From an uncultured Aliiroseovarius sp. (lineage in GTDB: Bacteria > Pseudomonadota > Alphaproteobacteria > Rhodobacterales > Rhodobacteraceae): 64,000 bases of DNA. The stretch spans positions 124,001 through 188,000 of the forward strand of contig NZ_CANMFT010000008.1 in the NCBI RefSeq assembly GCF_947497285.1, written 5' to 3'. Every line of letters begins with the position of its first letter. Position 1 is the first letter of the stretch. The notes under the pieces are model-generated. The model did not search any database. It was not told the origin of the DNA and was given only the letters and a program-made list of their open reading frames with translations. The translations under genes and the position numbers were made by a program. Below, piece after piece: positions 27,390-36,990 of this stretch.

Positions 27390-27486
27390 CGCGCCGACTA
27401 TAGGCGCAGCGGTGCACGCCGCCAATCCATCGTTTGGGGTCGCAACGGCGCTTTTCGTTGCCCGCCGTCCGGTGCATAAGAAGCCA

Positions 27487-28356
27487 ATGAGCGAGTCGTC
27501 CACTTATACCCCGCCCCCCTTGCCAGGAACTGACTGGCCCGTGATGCAACCCGGTTGGGTGTGGCTGTGCGGCGCCGGTCCCGGCGATCCCGGGCTTTTG
27601 ACGATCCATGCGCTCAACGCGCTGTCCCAGGCCGATGTGATCGTGCATGACGCGCTGGTGGCACCCGAGATCTTGGCGTGGGCGCGTGCCGATGCTGAAG
27701 CGATCTATGCCGGCAAGCGCGGTGGCAAGCCCTCGGCCTTGCAGCGCGATATTTCCCTGCAACTGGTGGATTTGGCGCGCGCCGGCAAGAAGGTCCTGCG
27801 CCTGAAAGGTGGCGATCCCTTTGTATTCGGACGTGGTGGCGAAGAAGGTCAGACCCTTGTGCAGCATGGCGTTCCGATCCGCATTATTCCCGGCATCTCG
27901 GCCGGGATTGGCGGGCTGGCTTATGCGGGCGTTCCCGTCACCCACCGTGACGTCAACCAATCGGTGACCTTCGTGACGGGGCACGACCAGTCGGGCGAAA
28001 CGCCCGGCACGCTGGATTGGGCCGCGATTGCGCGCGGATCACAGGTAATCGTGATCTATATGGGCATGAAGCATCTGGACCGCATCCGCACTGCGCTGGT
28101 CGAGGCGGGTCGCCCGAGTGATGAGCCGGTGGCGATCACTTCAAACGCGACGACGCCGCAGCAGCAGGTTTTGGAAACCACCCTTGGCAGCTGCGTCGAG
28201 GACGCCGCGCGCGACGGGATCGGCGCGCCTGCGATCATCTGCGTCGGTCGCGCCGTCCTGATGCGACAGGCCTTGGACTGGCAGGCGATGGCAGCCGGTC
28301 ATGCGCCCCGCAACACCGACCCGCTGGGCCGTGGGCGCCCGGCCGAGGATCGGTGA
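27487..28356 (+). CDS. cobA: Uroporphyrinogen-III C-methyltransferase
   Basis: Converts uroporphyrinogen III to precorrin-2 using two SAM molecules, the branch point into cobalamin and siroheme. 289 residues with VWLCGAGPGDPGLLTIHA, VHDALVAPEIL, RLKGGDPFVFGRGGEE and PGISAGIGGLAYAGVPVTHR. No CysG oxidase/ferrochelatase part. The start is ATG 27487 (MSESS) with a weak AAGAAG upstream; the track's 454-aa frame overlaps cbiD antisense and is false. Stop and cobB start overlap (TGATG). Confidence 0.95.
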   Translation: MSESSTYTPPPLPGTDWPVMQPGWVWLCGAGPGDPGLLTIHALNALSQADVIVHDALVAPEILAWARADAEAIYAGKRGGKPSALQRDISLQLVDLARAGKKVLRLKGGDPFVFGRGGEEGQTLVQHGVPIRIIPGISAGIGGLAYAGVPVTHRDVNQSVTFVTGHDQSGETPGTLDWAAIARGSQVIVIYMGMKHLDRIRTALVEAGRPSDEPVAITSNATTPQQQVLETTLGSCVEDAARDGIGAPAIICVGRAVLMRQALDWQAMAAGHAPRNTDPLGRGRPAEDR

Positions 28357-29648
28357 TGCCCGCCGCCGCGCGAAACGGTCAGCGCGGGCTTATCCTATCC
28401 GCGCCGTCGTCAGGCAGCGGCAAGACCACCCTGACCTTGGGCCTTTTGCGGGCGCTGTCACGCCGCGGTGTGGATGTCAGCGGTGCAAAATCCGGCCCCG
28501 ACTACATTGACCCGCGTTTTCACGCCGCCGCCTGTGGGCGCGACTGTCCAAATCTGGACGCGTGGGCGATGAAACCCGCACGGATCGACGCTTTGGCCGC
28601 GTCTGGCGCGGACCTGTTACTGATCGAAGGCGCGATGGGGCTGTTTGACGGTGCACCGCCACACGGGCGCGGGGCCACGGCCGATCTGGCCCGCCAGTTG
28701 GGTCTGCCCGTGGTGTTGGTCATCGACTGCGCGCGGTTGGCGCACTCTGTCGCGCCGCTTGTCAACGGGTTTGCGTCACACGACCCTGACGTCCGCGTCG
28801 CGGGTGTGATTCTAAACAATGTCGGCAGCCCGCGCCACGAGGCAATGCTGCGCGCCGCACTGCACCCAAGCAATATTGCGATATTGGGCGCGGTTCATCG
28901 CCAAACGGGCATGGCGCATCCCTCGCGCCATCTGGGCTTGGTGCAGGCGGGTGAACATCCGGATTTGCAGTCCTATCTCGACCGTGTGGCCGATGCTGTG
29001 GAGGCTGCGCTTGATCTGGAGGCGCTGGTGGCGCTGGCGGAACCGATCACGGCGCGCGCAGAGGCCATGGCGTGTCTGGCGGCACCGGGCAAGCGGATCG
29101 CCATCGCGTCAGACCGGGCCTTTGCCTTTGCCTACCCACATATTCTGGCCGATTGGCAGGCAGACGGCGCGGCCATCCTGCCCTTCTCGCCGCTGGCCGA
29201 CGAAGCCCCGGCGCGCGACGCCGACTTCATCTTCCTGCCCGGTGGCTATCCCGAGTTGCACGCCGCCACGCTGGCCGCAGCACAGACGTTCAAGGCCGGA
29301 CTGCGCGCCGCCACCTGCCCGATCTATGGCGAGTGCGGGGGGTATATGGTGCTGGGCCGCGCGATCACCGACAAGGACGGAGATCGCCACGAGATGTTGG
29401 GGCTGCTCGACCTTGAAACCAGCTTCGCGACGCGCAAGTTGCATCTTGGCTACCGGACCCTTCACGCGACCCACGGCCCCTTCCCCGGCGCATGGGCTGC
29501 GCATGAGTTCCACTATGCGACCACCCTGCGGGCCAATGGCCAAGCGCTGTTCGATGCGAGGGATGCGGAATGCACCGCCTTGCCCCCTATGGGTCTGGTG
29601 AACGGCCAAGTCTCAGGCAGCTTTGCGCATCTGATCGACCGCGCCTAG
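28356..29648 (+). CDS. cobB: Cobyrinic/hydrogenobyrinic acid a,c-diamide synthase
   Basis: Glutamine-dependent ATP ligase that amidates the a and c side chains of the corrin ring; 430 residues. P-loop SAPSSGSGKTT near residue 16, and GAKSGPDYIDPRFH, then a class I glutamine amidotransferase domain with the Cys nucleophile in PIYGECGGYMVLG and the His in AHEFHYAT. ATG 28356 overlaps the cobA stop by one base; a GTG one codon earlier is also possible. Confidence 0.95.
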   Translation: MPAAARNGQRGLILSAPSSGSGKTTLTLGLLRALSRRGVDVSGAKSGPDYIDPRFHAAACGRDCPNLDAWAMKPARIDALAASGADLLLIEGAMGLFDGAPPHGRGATADLARQLGLPVVLVIDCARLAHSVAPLVNGFASHDPDVRVAGVILNNVGSPRHEAMLRAALHPSNIAILGAVHRQTGMAHPSRHLGLVQAGEHPDLQSYLDRVADAVEAALDLEALVALAEPITARAEAMACLAAPGKRIAIASDRAFAFAYPHILADWQADGAAILPFSPLADEAPARDADFIFLPGGYPELHAATLAAAQTFKAGLRAATCPIYGECGGYMVLGRAITDKDGDRHEMLGLLDLETSFATRKLHLGYRTLHATHGPFPGAWAAHEFHYATTLRANGQALFDARDAECTALPPMGLVNGQVSGSFAHLIDRA

Positions 29649-29720
29649 ACGGCAGCGGTCAATTGCCGCGTCGCGGCTGGTTTTTCCATCTGGTCAAATC
29701 CGCGCCCCGCAGATACCCAT

Positions 29721-30953
29721 ATGCGCATGAGTGACGCGATCCAGACCCCAGGCGACGACGCCCGCGCCAAGCGCAATGTGACCATCCTTGTGCTGGCGCA
29801 GGCTTTTCTGGGCGCGCAGATGCCGATGATTTTCACCATGGCAGGGCTGGCCGGGCAATCGCTGGCGTCGAACCCCTGCTGGGCGACGCTGCCAATCTCG
29901 CTGATGGTCGGCGGCTCGATGTTCTTCGCCAATCCTGTATCTTGGGTCATGCAGACCTATGGCCGCCGTGTGGGCTTTTGGCTTGGCACGATGGGTGGCA
30001 CGCTGGGCGCCGCGATCAGCGCCTATGCCCTGACCCAAGCCGATTTCGGTATCTTCCTTCTCGGGTCGTTCCTGATGGGGCTATATCAATCCTCGCAAGG
30101 GTTCTTTCGGTTTGCGGCGGCCGACACGGCTTCGGCCGCGTTCCGACCCAAAGCGATTTCTTATGTCATGGCGGGCGGTCTGGCCTCGGCGGTCATTGGA
30201 CCTCAGCTGTTCAACGCCACAAACGACGCGATGGTCGTGCCCTTTCTTGGGGCTTATCTGACCATCATCGCGATCAACATTCTGGGCTCGTTCCTATTTT
30301 TGGGGCTGGACATCCCCAAGCCGCCGAAGCCGCATGTGGATGACCCCAAAGGCCGCACAAGACGCGAGCTTTTGCGCGACCCTGTCATCGCCGTTGCGAT
30401 CATCTGCGGGATGGTATCCTACGCATTGATGAACCTTGTCATGACCTCGACACCGCTGGCCGTCGTCGGCTGTGGGTTTGAAACCGATATGGCGGGAAAT
30501 GTCGTCACCGCACACGTGCTGGCGATGTTCGTGCCCAGCTTTTTCACCGGCCACCTGATCGCCCGCTTCGGCACCCGCAAGGTGATCGCAACCGGGCTGG
30601 CCATTCTTGGGCTGGCGGGCGTCGTCGCGCTGCAAGGCGTCGAGCTTGAGAACTTCTTCATCGCGCTGATCCTGCTGGGCGTCGGCTGGAACTTCGGGTT
30701 CATCGGCGCAACCACCATGCTGGCAGGTGCCCATGCCCCGGAAGAGCGTGGCCGCGTGCAGGGCATGAACGATATGATCGTGTTTGGCTGCGTGACCATC
30801 GCGTCGCTGGCCTCGGGCGGGTTGATGAACTGCTCAGGCGGATCGACGGTCGAGGGCTGGAACGCGGTCAACATCGCCATGGTGCCGTTTTTGGCGCTGG
30901 CGGGCGCGTCGCTGATCTGGCTGATGCTGCGCCCACAGGACGATTTGGCCTGA
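29721..30953 (+). CDS. MFS transporter
   Basis: Integral inner-membrane protein of 410 residues with about twelve hydrophobic helices in two halves, and the loop 2-3 motif in the form MQTYGRRVGFWLG. It lacks any signature for a particular substrate. The family resembles putative efflux or sugar-type facilitators with the second half showing GTRKVIATGLAILG. It follows cobB after 72 bases without a terminator I can see, so it may be cotranscribed; corrinoid or cobalt movement would be a guess only. ATG 29721 and ATG 29727 are equally poor in ribosome sites. Confidence 0.87.
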   Translation: MRMSDAIQTPGDDARAKRNVTILVLAQAFLGAQMPMIFTMAGLAGQSLASNPCWATLPISLMVGGSMFFANPVSWVMQTYGRRVGFWLGTMGGTLGAAISAYALTQADFGIFLLGSFLMGLYQSSQGFFRFAAADTASAAFRPKAISYVMAGGLASAVIGPQLFNATNDAMVVPFLGAYLTIIAINILGSFLFLGLDIPKPPKPHVDDPKGRTRRELLRDPVIAVAIICGMVSYALMNLVMTSTPLAVVGCGFETDMAGNVVTAHVLAMFVPSFFTGHLIARFGTRKVIATGLAILGLAGVVALQGVELENFFIALILLGVGWNFGFIGATTMLAGAHAPEERGRVQGMNDMIVFGCVTIASLASGGLMNCSGGSTVEGWNAVNIAMVPFLALAGASLIWLMLRPQDDLA

Positions 30954-31100
30954 TTGGACGCGCTCGGCGCGTCTGCATCAACTGCCCGTCGCACATCACC
31001 TCTTTTTTACAAAAATGTGTCACCGACCGCTTGGCACCAGCTTGCCCAGCGACATTTTGGCATGCCGGACGCTTTGGCTTGAAATCCTTGTGACGGGTCA

Positions 31101-31122
31101 TTAGTTATAAGCCTATAACTAA
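31101..31122. promoter_or_regulatory. TetR-type operator for the efflux operon
   Basis: TTAGTTATA-N4-TATAACTAA, a perfect inverted repeat of 9-bp arms, ends 16 bases before the ATG of the first gene of an operon whose second gene is a TetR repressor. Length and position fit autorepression and coregulation of the RND pump. Match to the regulator is inferred. Confidence 0.8.
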
Positions 31123-31137
31123 CCTTGCGAGGCCGCC

Positions 31138-31536
31138 ATGCCCAACCAATCCACACCCGTTCGCTGGCTCAAACCGATCGCTGTTGTTGCGTTGGTGTTT
31201 GGTCTTCTGACCCTCTTTTCCGGTGGCAACGTGCTGTTTGGCCCGGACGAAGCGCGCGCCTCCGCCGGGCAATATGTCGGTTTCGTGGTCTGGTTCAACT
31301 TCCTCGCAGGCGGCGTTTACGTGCTGGCAGCCATCGGCCTGTGGCTTGGCAAGTCCTGGGCCCCCAGATTGGCCGCACTGATCGCCATTGCTACGGCAGT
31401 GGTCGGACTGGGCTTCGCATTCGTCGTCTTGCGCGGCAGCCCGTTTGAGATGCGCACGGTCGGCGCCCTGACCCTCAGATTTGCCTTCTGGGCCGCGATT
31501 GCCTTGATCACCACCCGACGCTCTGCCCCAGCATGA
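31138..31536 (+). CDS. Small four-helix membrane protein of the efflux operon
   Basis: Protein of 132 residues with four hydrophobic helices (KPIAVVALVFGLLTLFSG; YVGFVVWFNFLAGGVYVLAAIGLWLG; LAALIAIATAVVGLGFAFVVL; LRFAFWAAIALITT). No family I can name. The TetR gene starts inside its stop (ATGA overlap), so it is part of the pump operon and shares its operator. It may be an accessory of the efflux system or of membrane stress response; no direct evidence. Confidence 0.8.
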   Translation: MPNQSTPVRWLKPIAVVALVFGLLTLFSGGNVLFGPDEARASAGQYVGFVVWFNFLAGGVYVLAAIGLWLGKSWAPRLAALIAIATAVVGLGFAFVVLRGSPFEMRTVGALTLRFAFWAAIALITTRRSAPA

Positions 31537-32141
31537 GCGCGCGCAAATCCACAGACGATCGCAAGACCGAGATCCTGGACGTGACCCTTGATCTGGCCTT
31601 CAGGGTCGGGCCGGACCATGTGACGACCGGCATGATTGCAACGCAACTTGGGCTGACCCAACCGGCGATCTACAAGCACTTTCCCAAGAAAGAAGATATC
31701 TGGCGGGCCGCGACCGACCGGCTTTGTGCCCTGATCCGCGACAATATCGACCGAACCGCCCAAGCAAACCTGCCCCCGACCCACGCCTTGCGTCGCCTGA
31801 TACTTGGGCATCTGAAATTGGTCTGCGACACCCCCGCACTGCCCGAAATCATGGTGACGCGCGACCCGTCCGGCAATCTGACCCAAACCCGCCGCCTCAT
31901 TCTGGAAGCGATGACAGAATTTCGTGCAACGCTTGCGCAATATCTTTCGAACGCCCAACAGACCGGACAACTTCGCCCCGATCTGCGAAGCGAAGATGGC
32001 GTGACGCTGCTGATCGGGATCGTGCAAAGCCTGGTGCTGCGCCTGATCGTAACCCGCGACACCGCAACGCTTGTGCCAGACGGCGAACGCCTGCTTGACC
32101 TGCAACTGACGCTCTTCGAACGCCAAGGAAAAGACATATGA
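31533..32141 (+). CDS. TetR-family repressor
   Basis: Regulator of 202 residues. N-terminal helix-turn-helix: TTGMIATQLGLTQPAIYKHFPKKEDIWRAATD. The C-terminal ligand domain is of the general TetR kind with no further signature. Overlaps genes on both sides by 4 bases, so it is in the middle of the efflux operon. It most likely binds the 22-bp palindrome at 31101-31122 and releases on contact with a pump substrate. Confidence 0.93.
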   Translation: MSARKSTDDRKTEILDVTLDLAFRVGPDHVTTGMIATQLGLTQPAIYKHFPKKEDIWRAATDRLCALIRDNIDRTAQANLPPTHALRRLILGHLKLVCDTPALPEIMVTRDPSGNLTQTRRLILEAMTEFRATLAQYLSNAQQTGQLRPDLRSEDGVTLLIGIVQSLVLRLIVTRDTATLVPDGERLLDLQLTLFERQGKDI

Positions 32142-33499
32142 AAACCGGCTTCAAACTGGCTCTGATCACCCTTCCCATCGCGGCCATTGGCGCGGGCATT
32201 CTGGCCTATGTCGTATCGACAAGCCCACCACCCGAACGCAGCACGCTGGCCGAACGCAGCGCCGCGGTGCGGGTGATCCCTGCTGACAGCAGATCACTTG
32301 TGCCAACCCTGACCGGGTTCGGGCTTGTGACCCCGCAACGCACGTTCGACGCAATCGCAGAGGTCGGCGGGCGCGTCGAATATGTCAATCCGGGGCTCCG
32401 CGGCGGGCAGATCCTGCCCGCAGGCGCCGTGCTTCTGCGCGTATCGCCTACGGATTTCAACCTCGCCATTGCACAGGCCAAGGCCAACATTCGCGCCGCC
32501 GAAGCCCGTCTGGCCGAACTGGACGTGTCCGAACAGAACCAGCGCGACGCCCTGGAGATTGAACGCGAGGCGCTGGAGGTAAAAGCATCCGATCTGGCCC
32601 GCGCCGAGGCGCTGTTCAAAGCAGGCACCATGTCGAAAGGCGCACGCGACCAGTCCCGTGCCGCCCATCTGGCGCAACGCCAGAAGGTGCAGGGGATTGA
32701 AAGCACGCTGGCCTTGTTTCCAACCCAGCGCACCGTTCAGACCGAACAGATCGCCGTTTACCAGGCAACGCTTGCCACCGCGCAACTGAACCTTGAGCGC
32801 AGTGAATTGACGTTGCCATTTGCGGCCCGCGTCGCCGCCTATTCCGTCGAGGTCGGGCAGTTTCTGAAAACCGGGCAAACAGCCGCAAGTCTGGACGGGA
32901 TCGAGCGCGCCGAGGTCGTGGTGCAGGTGTCTCTGGACGATTTCGGCCGTCTGGTGCGGCTTGGTCGCAGCACAGCGCCGACAATGCCGATCGAACCAAC
33001 CCAGATGACCGAAGCTCTTCACGCCCTTGGACTGACGGCTCAGGTCCGGTTGCGGCTGGGCGAGCAAACCGAAACCTGGCCGGCCACGGTTGACCGGGTC
33101 AGCGACGGGATCGACCTACGGTCAGGTACGGTCGGTGTGGTTGTGGTGGTGGAAAACGCCTATGGGCAAAGCGGCCAAGGCAATCGCCCGCCCCTGACCA
33201 AAGGCATGTTCGTCGATGTGGTGCTCAGCAGCGCGCCAGTTTCGGGTCTTGTCTTGCCGCGCAGCGCGCTGCGTGACGGCAGTCTCTATGTCGCTGACAG
33301 TGACAACCGGCTGCGTATGGTCGCAGCCACACCTCGGTTTGAACAAGGCGAGATCGCGCTTTTTGCCAGCGACACGCTTGCACAGGGCACGCATGTTTTG
33401 CTGACCCCGCCAAACCCGGTGATCGAGGGACAATTGCTTGATCCGCATGTGGATGAAGGTCTGATGCCGCAGCTTTTGGCCAAGGACGCAGCTCAATGA
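32138..33499 (+). CDS. RND efflux periplasmic adaptor (membrane fusion protein)
   Basis: Periplasmic adaptor of 453 residues: an N-terminal membrane anchor (LALITLPIAAIGAGILAYVVS), a lipoyl/barrel-sandwich first half (ALIV-like IAEVGGRVEYVNPGLRGGQILPAGAVLLRV), an alpha-helical hairpin (residues about 105-220, rich in Ala/Glu/Arg), the second lipoyl half (LTLPFAARVAAYSVEVGQFLKTGQ) and the beta-barrel. It links the RND pump to an outer-membrane channel, whose gene is not in the operon. Coupled by 4-base overlaps. Confidence 0.93.
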   Translation: MKTGFKLALITLPIAAIGAGILAYVVSTSPPPERSTLAERSAAVRVIPADSRSLVPTLTGFGLVTPQRTFDAIAEVGGRVEYVNPGLRGGQILPAGAVLLRVSPTDFNLAIAQAKANIRAAEARLAELDVSEQNQRDALEIEREALEVKASDLARAEALFKAGTMSKGARDQSRAAHLAQRQKVQGIESTLALFPTQRTVQTEQIAVYQATLATAQLNLERSELTLPFAARVAAYSVEVGQFLKTGQTAASLDGIERAEVVVQVSLDDFGRLVRLGRSTAPTMPIEPTQMTEALHALGLTAQVRLRLGEQTETWPATVDRVSDGIDLRSGTVGVVVVVENAYGQSGQGNRPPLTKGMFVDVVLSSAPVSGLVLPRSALRDGSLYVADSDNRLRMVAATPRFEQGEIALFASDTLAQGTHVLLTPPNPVIEGQLLDPHVDEGLMPQLLAKDAAQ

Positions 33500-36400
33500 T
33501 CAGGTTTTTCGCAGGTCACCCGACCATCGCCAACCTCTTGATGATCCTGTTCCTTGCAGCGGGGCTGTTTGTCAGCCCGACCTTGCTGCGCGAAACCTTC
33601 CCGCGTGCCAATCTCAGCGAGGTTGAGATCAGCGTCCCCTATCCCGGCGCCCGCCCCGAAGAGGTGGAAACCGCGATTTGCGAGCGGATCGAAAGCGCTC
33701 TTGATGGGGTGACGGGTCTTGAGAAACACGCGTGCGAGGCGCGCGAAAACGCGGCGCTTGCGGTCGTCAAAATGCGCGAGGGCGACAATTTTCAAACCTT
33801 CGTCGCCGATGTGAAGACGGAAGTTGACGCCATCTCGGATTTTCCAGAACGCGCCGAGGCGGCCACCGTCAGACCGTTGGGGCGCACCGATTTCGTCGCC
33901 TCGGTCGCGTTGACCGGTCCGCGCACGCGCACGGATCTGAACGACTATGCCGAATACATACGCACCGGTATGCTGCGCTGGGGCGGCATTCCGAAAGTTG
34001 ACATTCGTGGCTTTGCCACCCGCGAGTTCCAGATCGACCTCCGCCCGTCAGAGCTTCAGAAATTCGGCATTTCCGTCGCTGACGTTGCACGCACGGTGCA
34101 GGCAAACAGCCTTGATCTGCCAGCGGGCAACATAGAGGCGGCAACCGAAACACTGCTGGTGCGTGTCGCCGAAGAGCGGCGCGATAGCCGTGCGCTGGAA
34201 GCCCTGATCGTGCGGTCCTCGGCGCAGGGGGGACAGGTGCGGCTGGGCGACATCGCAGACATTTCCGAAGGGTTCGCCTCTGATGACGATGTGATCTTGT
34301 TCGACGGCAAACCCGCCGCCATCCTTGATATCACCAAGACCCGCGCCGAAGACAGCCTGCGCACAATGGACGCGCTGCAGGGGTTTCTTGACGCCGAACG
34401 CGCCCAAGCCCCCCCCGGTGTGACACTTGAAATTACCGCTGACGGCGTGTCGGTGGTGCGCGACCGGCTTACACTGGTGGTGGTCAACGGCCTGCAAGGT
34501 CTGGCTCTGGTGTTTATGGTCCTGTGGCTGTTTTTCGGCTTTCGGTTTTCGTTCTGGGTGGCGATGGGACTACCGGTGTCCTTCATGGGCGGCGTCGCCC
34601 TGATGGGGCTTGTCGGCTATTCGCTGAACCTGATGACGACGCTGGGCTTGTTGATCGTGATCGGGCTGTTGATGGACGACGCCATCGTTATCGCGGAAAA
34701 CATCGCCCGGTTGCGCGAAAAAGGGCGCAGTGCGCTGGACGCCGCGGTCGAAGGCGCAAGGCAGGTGTTTCCCAACGTCTTTGCCTCGTTCGGGACAACC
34801 GCGATGATTTTCGGCTCGCTTGCCTTTCTTGCCGGTGATCTGGGTGCTGTGTTGCGCGTGGTGCCTGTGGTGATGCTGTTCGTTCTTATGGTGTCGCTGG
34901 TCGAGGCGTTCCTGATCCTGCCCCACCACCTGATCCACAGCCTTGAGGTCGCCAACCACGACAAGGGGCTGCGCGCGCGTGTCGAACACGCCGTCGATTG
35001 GACGCGCGAACGCCTTGTCGGGCCGCTGGTCGATCTGACGATCCGTTGGCGATATGCGGTGGCAGGGCTAAGTCTTGCGGTGCTGTTGACCTCGGTCAGC
35101 ATGCTGGCGGGAGGCTATCTGAAATTCACCGCCTTTCCCGAATTGGACGGCGACACGATTGTCGCGCGCGTTCTGCTGCCGCAAGGCACGCCGCTGTCGC
35201 GCACCGACCAGATCGTCGCCCAGCTTGAGGCCGGTCTGGACGAGGTCAATGCCACTCTGACGCCCGAGCAACCCAACGAGGCCACTCTGATCCGCCATGT
35301 CAGCGTTTTTCACGGTTTGAACCGGGATGCCTTCGAGACCGGCGCCCATGTGGTCACCCTGAGCGTCGATCTTCTGCCCTCGGCCAAACGCGTCAGCACA
35401 CCGGACGAGATCATGGCGCTGTGGCGCGACACCGTCGGTCCCGTGGCCGATGTGATCAGCCTGAAATACGCCGAAAGCACGATCGGCCCCGCCGGGATCG
35501 CCATCGATTTGCGCTTGAAGGGCGACGATCTGGCAGCCCTCAAGGCGGCGTCGATCGAGTTGCAGGATTGGCTGTGGCAGTATGAGGGCGTCACCTCGAT
35601 CCTTGATGACCTGCGACCGGGCAAACGTGAATTGCGTGTGACGCTCAGGGACAGCGCAGGCCCGATGGGGATCACCGCGGCGATGGTCGCAGACCAGTTG
35701 CGCGCCGCCTATATCGGCACCACAATCAGCGAAATGCAGGTCGCCGGAAGCCTGATCGAGGTCACCGCGCAATTTGGCAAGGATGATCGCGGCGACCGGT
35801 CCATCTTCGACAACTTCTCGGTCACCCGGAGCGATGGCAGCTATGTGCCCCTGGATATCGTCGCCAAGGTCGAGATCGGTCAGGGCTACAACCGCATCAA
35901 CCACGAAAACGGGGTGCGCACGGTCACCGTTCAGGGGTCGATTGACACCCGCACCGCGAATGCGAACGCCATCGTCGGCGACACCCTGACGCGCTTTGTG
36001 CCAGAGCTTCTGGCGCGCCATCCCGGCGTCACGCTTGATGTCGAGGGTCAGAATGCCGAAGCCGGTAAGACCCAGCAATCCATGCTGAAAGGGTTCGTCA
36101 TCGGGCTATTGGGCGTGTTCTTGCTGCTCAGCTTCCTGTTTCGCTCGTATCTGGAGCCGATCGTGGTGATGTTGGTGATCCCGCTGTCCCTGCCCGGTGC
36201 GATCTTCGGCCACATGGCGATGGGGCTCGACTTTTCGATGCCCAGCATGTTGGGCTTTGTCGCGCTGGCGGGGGTCGTGGTCAACAACTCGATCTTGCTT
36301 GTCGATTTTGTCAAACACGAACATGTCGAGGCGGCAAATGTGTCGCAAGCCGCTGCGCGCGCTGCACGGGCGCGGTTCAGGGCGATCTTTCTGACCACCA

Positions 36401-36585
36401 CTACGACGACGGCGGGTCTGTTGCCGATCCTGACGGAAACCAGCCTGCAGGCGCAGATCCTGATCCCGCTGGTGGCCAGCCTGGTGTTCGGGCTGCTGTC
36501 AGCCAGCGTGGTGGTGCTGTTTGTGCTGCCGGCGATCTATGCCATTTTGGATGACCTCGGCCTGACCACGCTGTCCAAAGCCTGA
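33496..36585 (+). CDS. RND-family efflux permease
   Basis: Inner-membrane proton/drug antiporter of 1029 residues, two repeats of six helices with two large periplasmic loops. The porter-domain opening SVPYPGARPEEVETAI is normal, and helix 4 carries the proton-relay pair in GLLMDDAIVIAENI. The second half has FVALAGVVVNNSILLVDFV, where Asn takes the place of Asp. It belongs to the wider AcrB/MexB-like group with only modest likeness to the classical multidrug pumps. A short CCTGA/TCAGG hairpin overlaps the stop. Confidence 0.94.
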   Translation: MIRFFAGHPTIANLLMILFLAAGLFVSPTLLRETFPRANLSEVEISVPYPGARPEEVETAICERIESALDGVTGLEKHACEARENAALAVVKMREGDNFQTFVADVKTEVDAISDFPERAEAATVRPLGRTDFVASVALTGPRTRTDLNDYAEYIRTGMLRWGGIPKVDIRGFATREFQIDLRPSELQKFGISVADVARTVQANSLDLPAGNIEAATETLLVRVAEERRDSRALEALIVRSSAQGGQVRLGDIADISEGFASDDDVILFDGKPAAILDITKTRAEDSLRTMDALQGFLDAERAQAPPGVTLEITADGVSVVRDRLTLVVVNGLQGLALVFMVLWLFFGFRFSFWVAMGLPVSFMGGVALMGLVGYSLNLMTTLGLLIVIGLLMDDAIVIAENIARLREKGRSALDAAVEGARQVFPNVFASFGTTAMIFGSLAFLAGDLGAVLRVVPVVMLFVLMVSLVEAFLILPHHLIHSLEVANHDKGLRARVEHAVDWTRERLVGPLVDLTIRWRYAVAGLSLAVLLTSVSMLAGGYLKFTAFPELDGDTIVARVLLPQGTPLSRTDQIVAQLEAGLDEVNATLTPEQPNEATLIRHVSVFHGLNRDAFETGAHVVTLSVDLLPSAKRVSTPDEIMALWRDTVGPVADVISLKYAESTIGPAGIAIDLRLKGDDLAALKAASIELQDWLWQYEGVTSILDDLRPGKRELRVTLRDSAGPMGITAAMVADQLRAAYIGTTISEMQVAGSLIEVTAQFGKDDRGDRSIFDNFSVTRSDGSYVPLDIVAKVEIGQGYNRINHENGVRTVTVQGSIDTRTANANAIVGDTLTRFVPELLARHPGVTLDVEGQNAEAGKTQQSMLKGFVIGLLGVFLLLSFLFRSYLEPIVVMLVIPLSLPGAIFGHMAMGLDFSMPSMLGFVALAGVVVNNSILLVDFVKHEHVEAANVSQAAARAARARFRAIFLTTTTTTAGLLPILTETSLQAQILIPLVASLVFGLLSASVVVLFVLPAIYAILDDLGLTTLSKA

Positions 36586-36681
36586 CGGTCAGGTTCTTTG
36601 GGGTTTGGGCCGGGTCGTCGCTTGACGACACATCGCGTGGGCGGATCAGAAGAACGACCGCTCTGGTCAGGTCATGACAGG

Positions 36682-36960
36682 TCAGGCCTGATCGACCCGC
36701 CCCTTTCGACCACCGCGCCGCTTGGGCTGGGGTAGCTCTTGTCGGGCGTCGCGCAGCACGGTGGTCATCGGGTGCGCAGGTTGAGCCGTTTCGTAGTGGT
36801 CCAGCAACAGCGCGATCCGTTCGGACTGCGGCATGGCATGGTCATCAAACAAGGCCCAGTCCAGAAAGATCGACCGGCATTCCTCTATCCTGATCCCGTC
36901 GATCAGATAGCTGTCCTTGATCAGACCGCGCGGGTCGATGTCTTTGATGAGATCGCTCAT
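36682..36960 (-). CDS. Small protein of unknown function following glnE
   Basis: 92 residues, mixed acidic start (MSDLIKDIDPRGLIKDSYLIDGIRIEECRSIFLDWAL) and a basic tail (PKRRGGRKGRVDQA). AAGGAG lies 5 bases before ATG 36960, a strong site, and the gene is only 30 bases after the glnE stop, so it is likely cotranscribed. I do not recognise a family. A connection to nitrogen control is by position only. Confidence 0.75.
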   Translation of the reverse strand: MSDLIKDIDPRGLIKDSYLIDGIRIEECRSIFLDWALFDDHAMPQSERIALLLDHYETAQPAHPMTTVLRDARQELPQPKRRGGRKGRVDQA

Positions 36961-36990
36961 CGCGGCTCCTTGGGTGCCGACGCGATCGGG

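Noticed and set aside
27390-27486. A possible cobalamin riboswitch between cbiD and cobA
   Set aside because: The gap is only 97 bases, less than half the normal aptamer, and no B12 box could be recognised.
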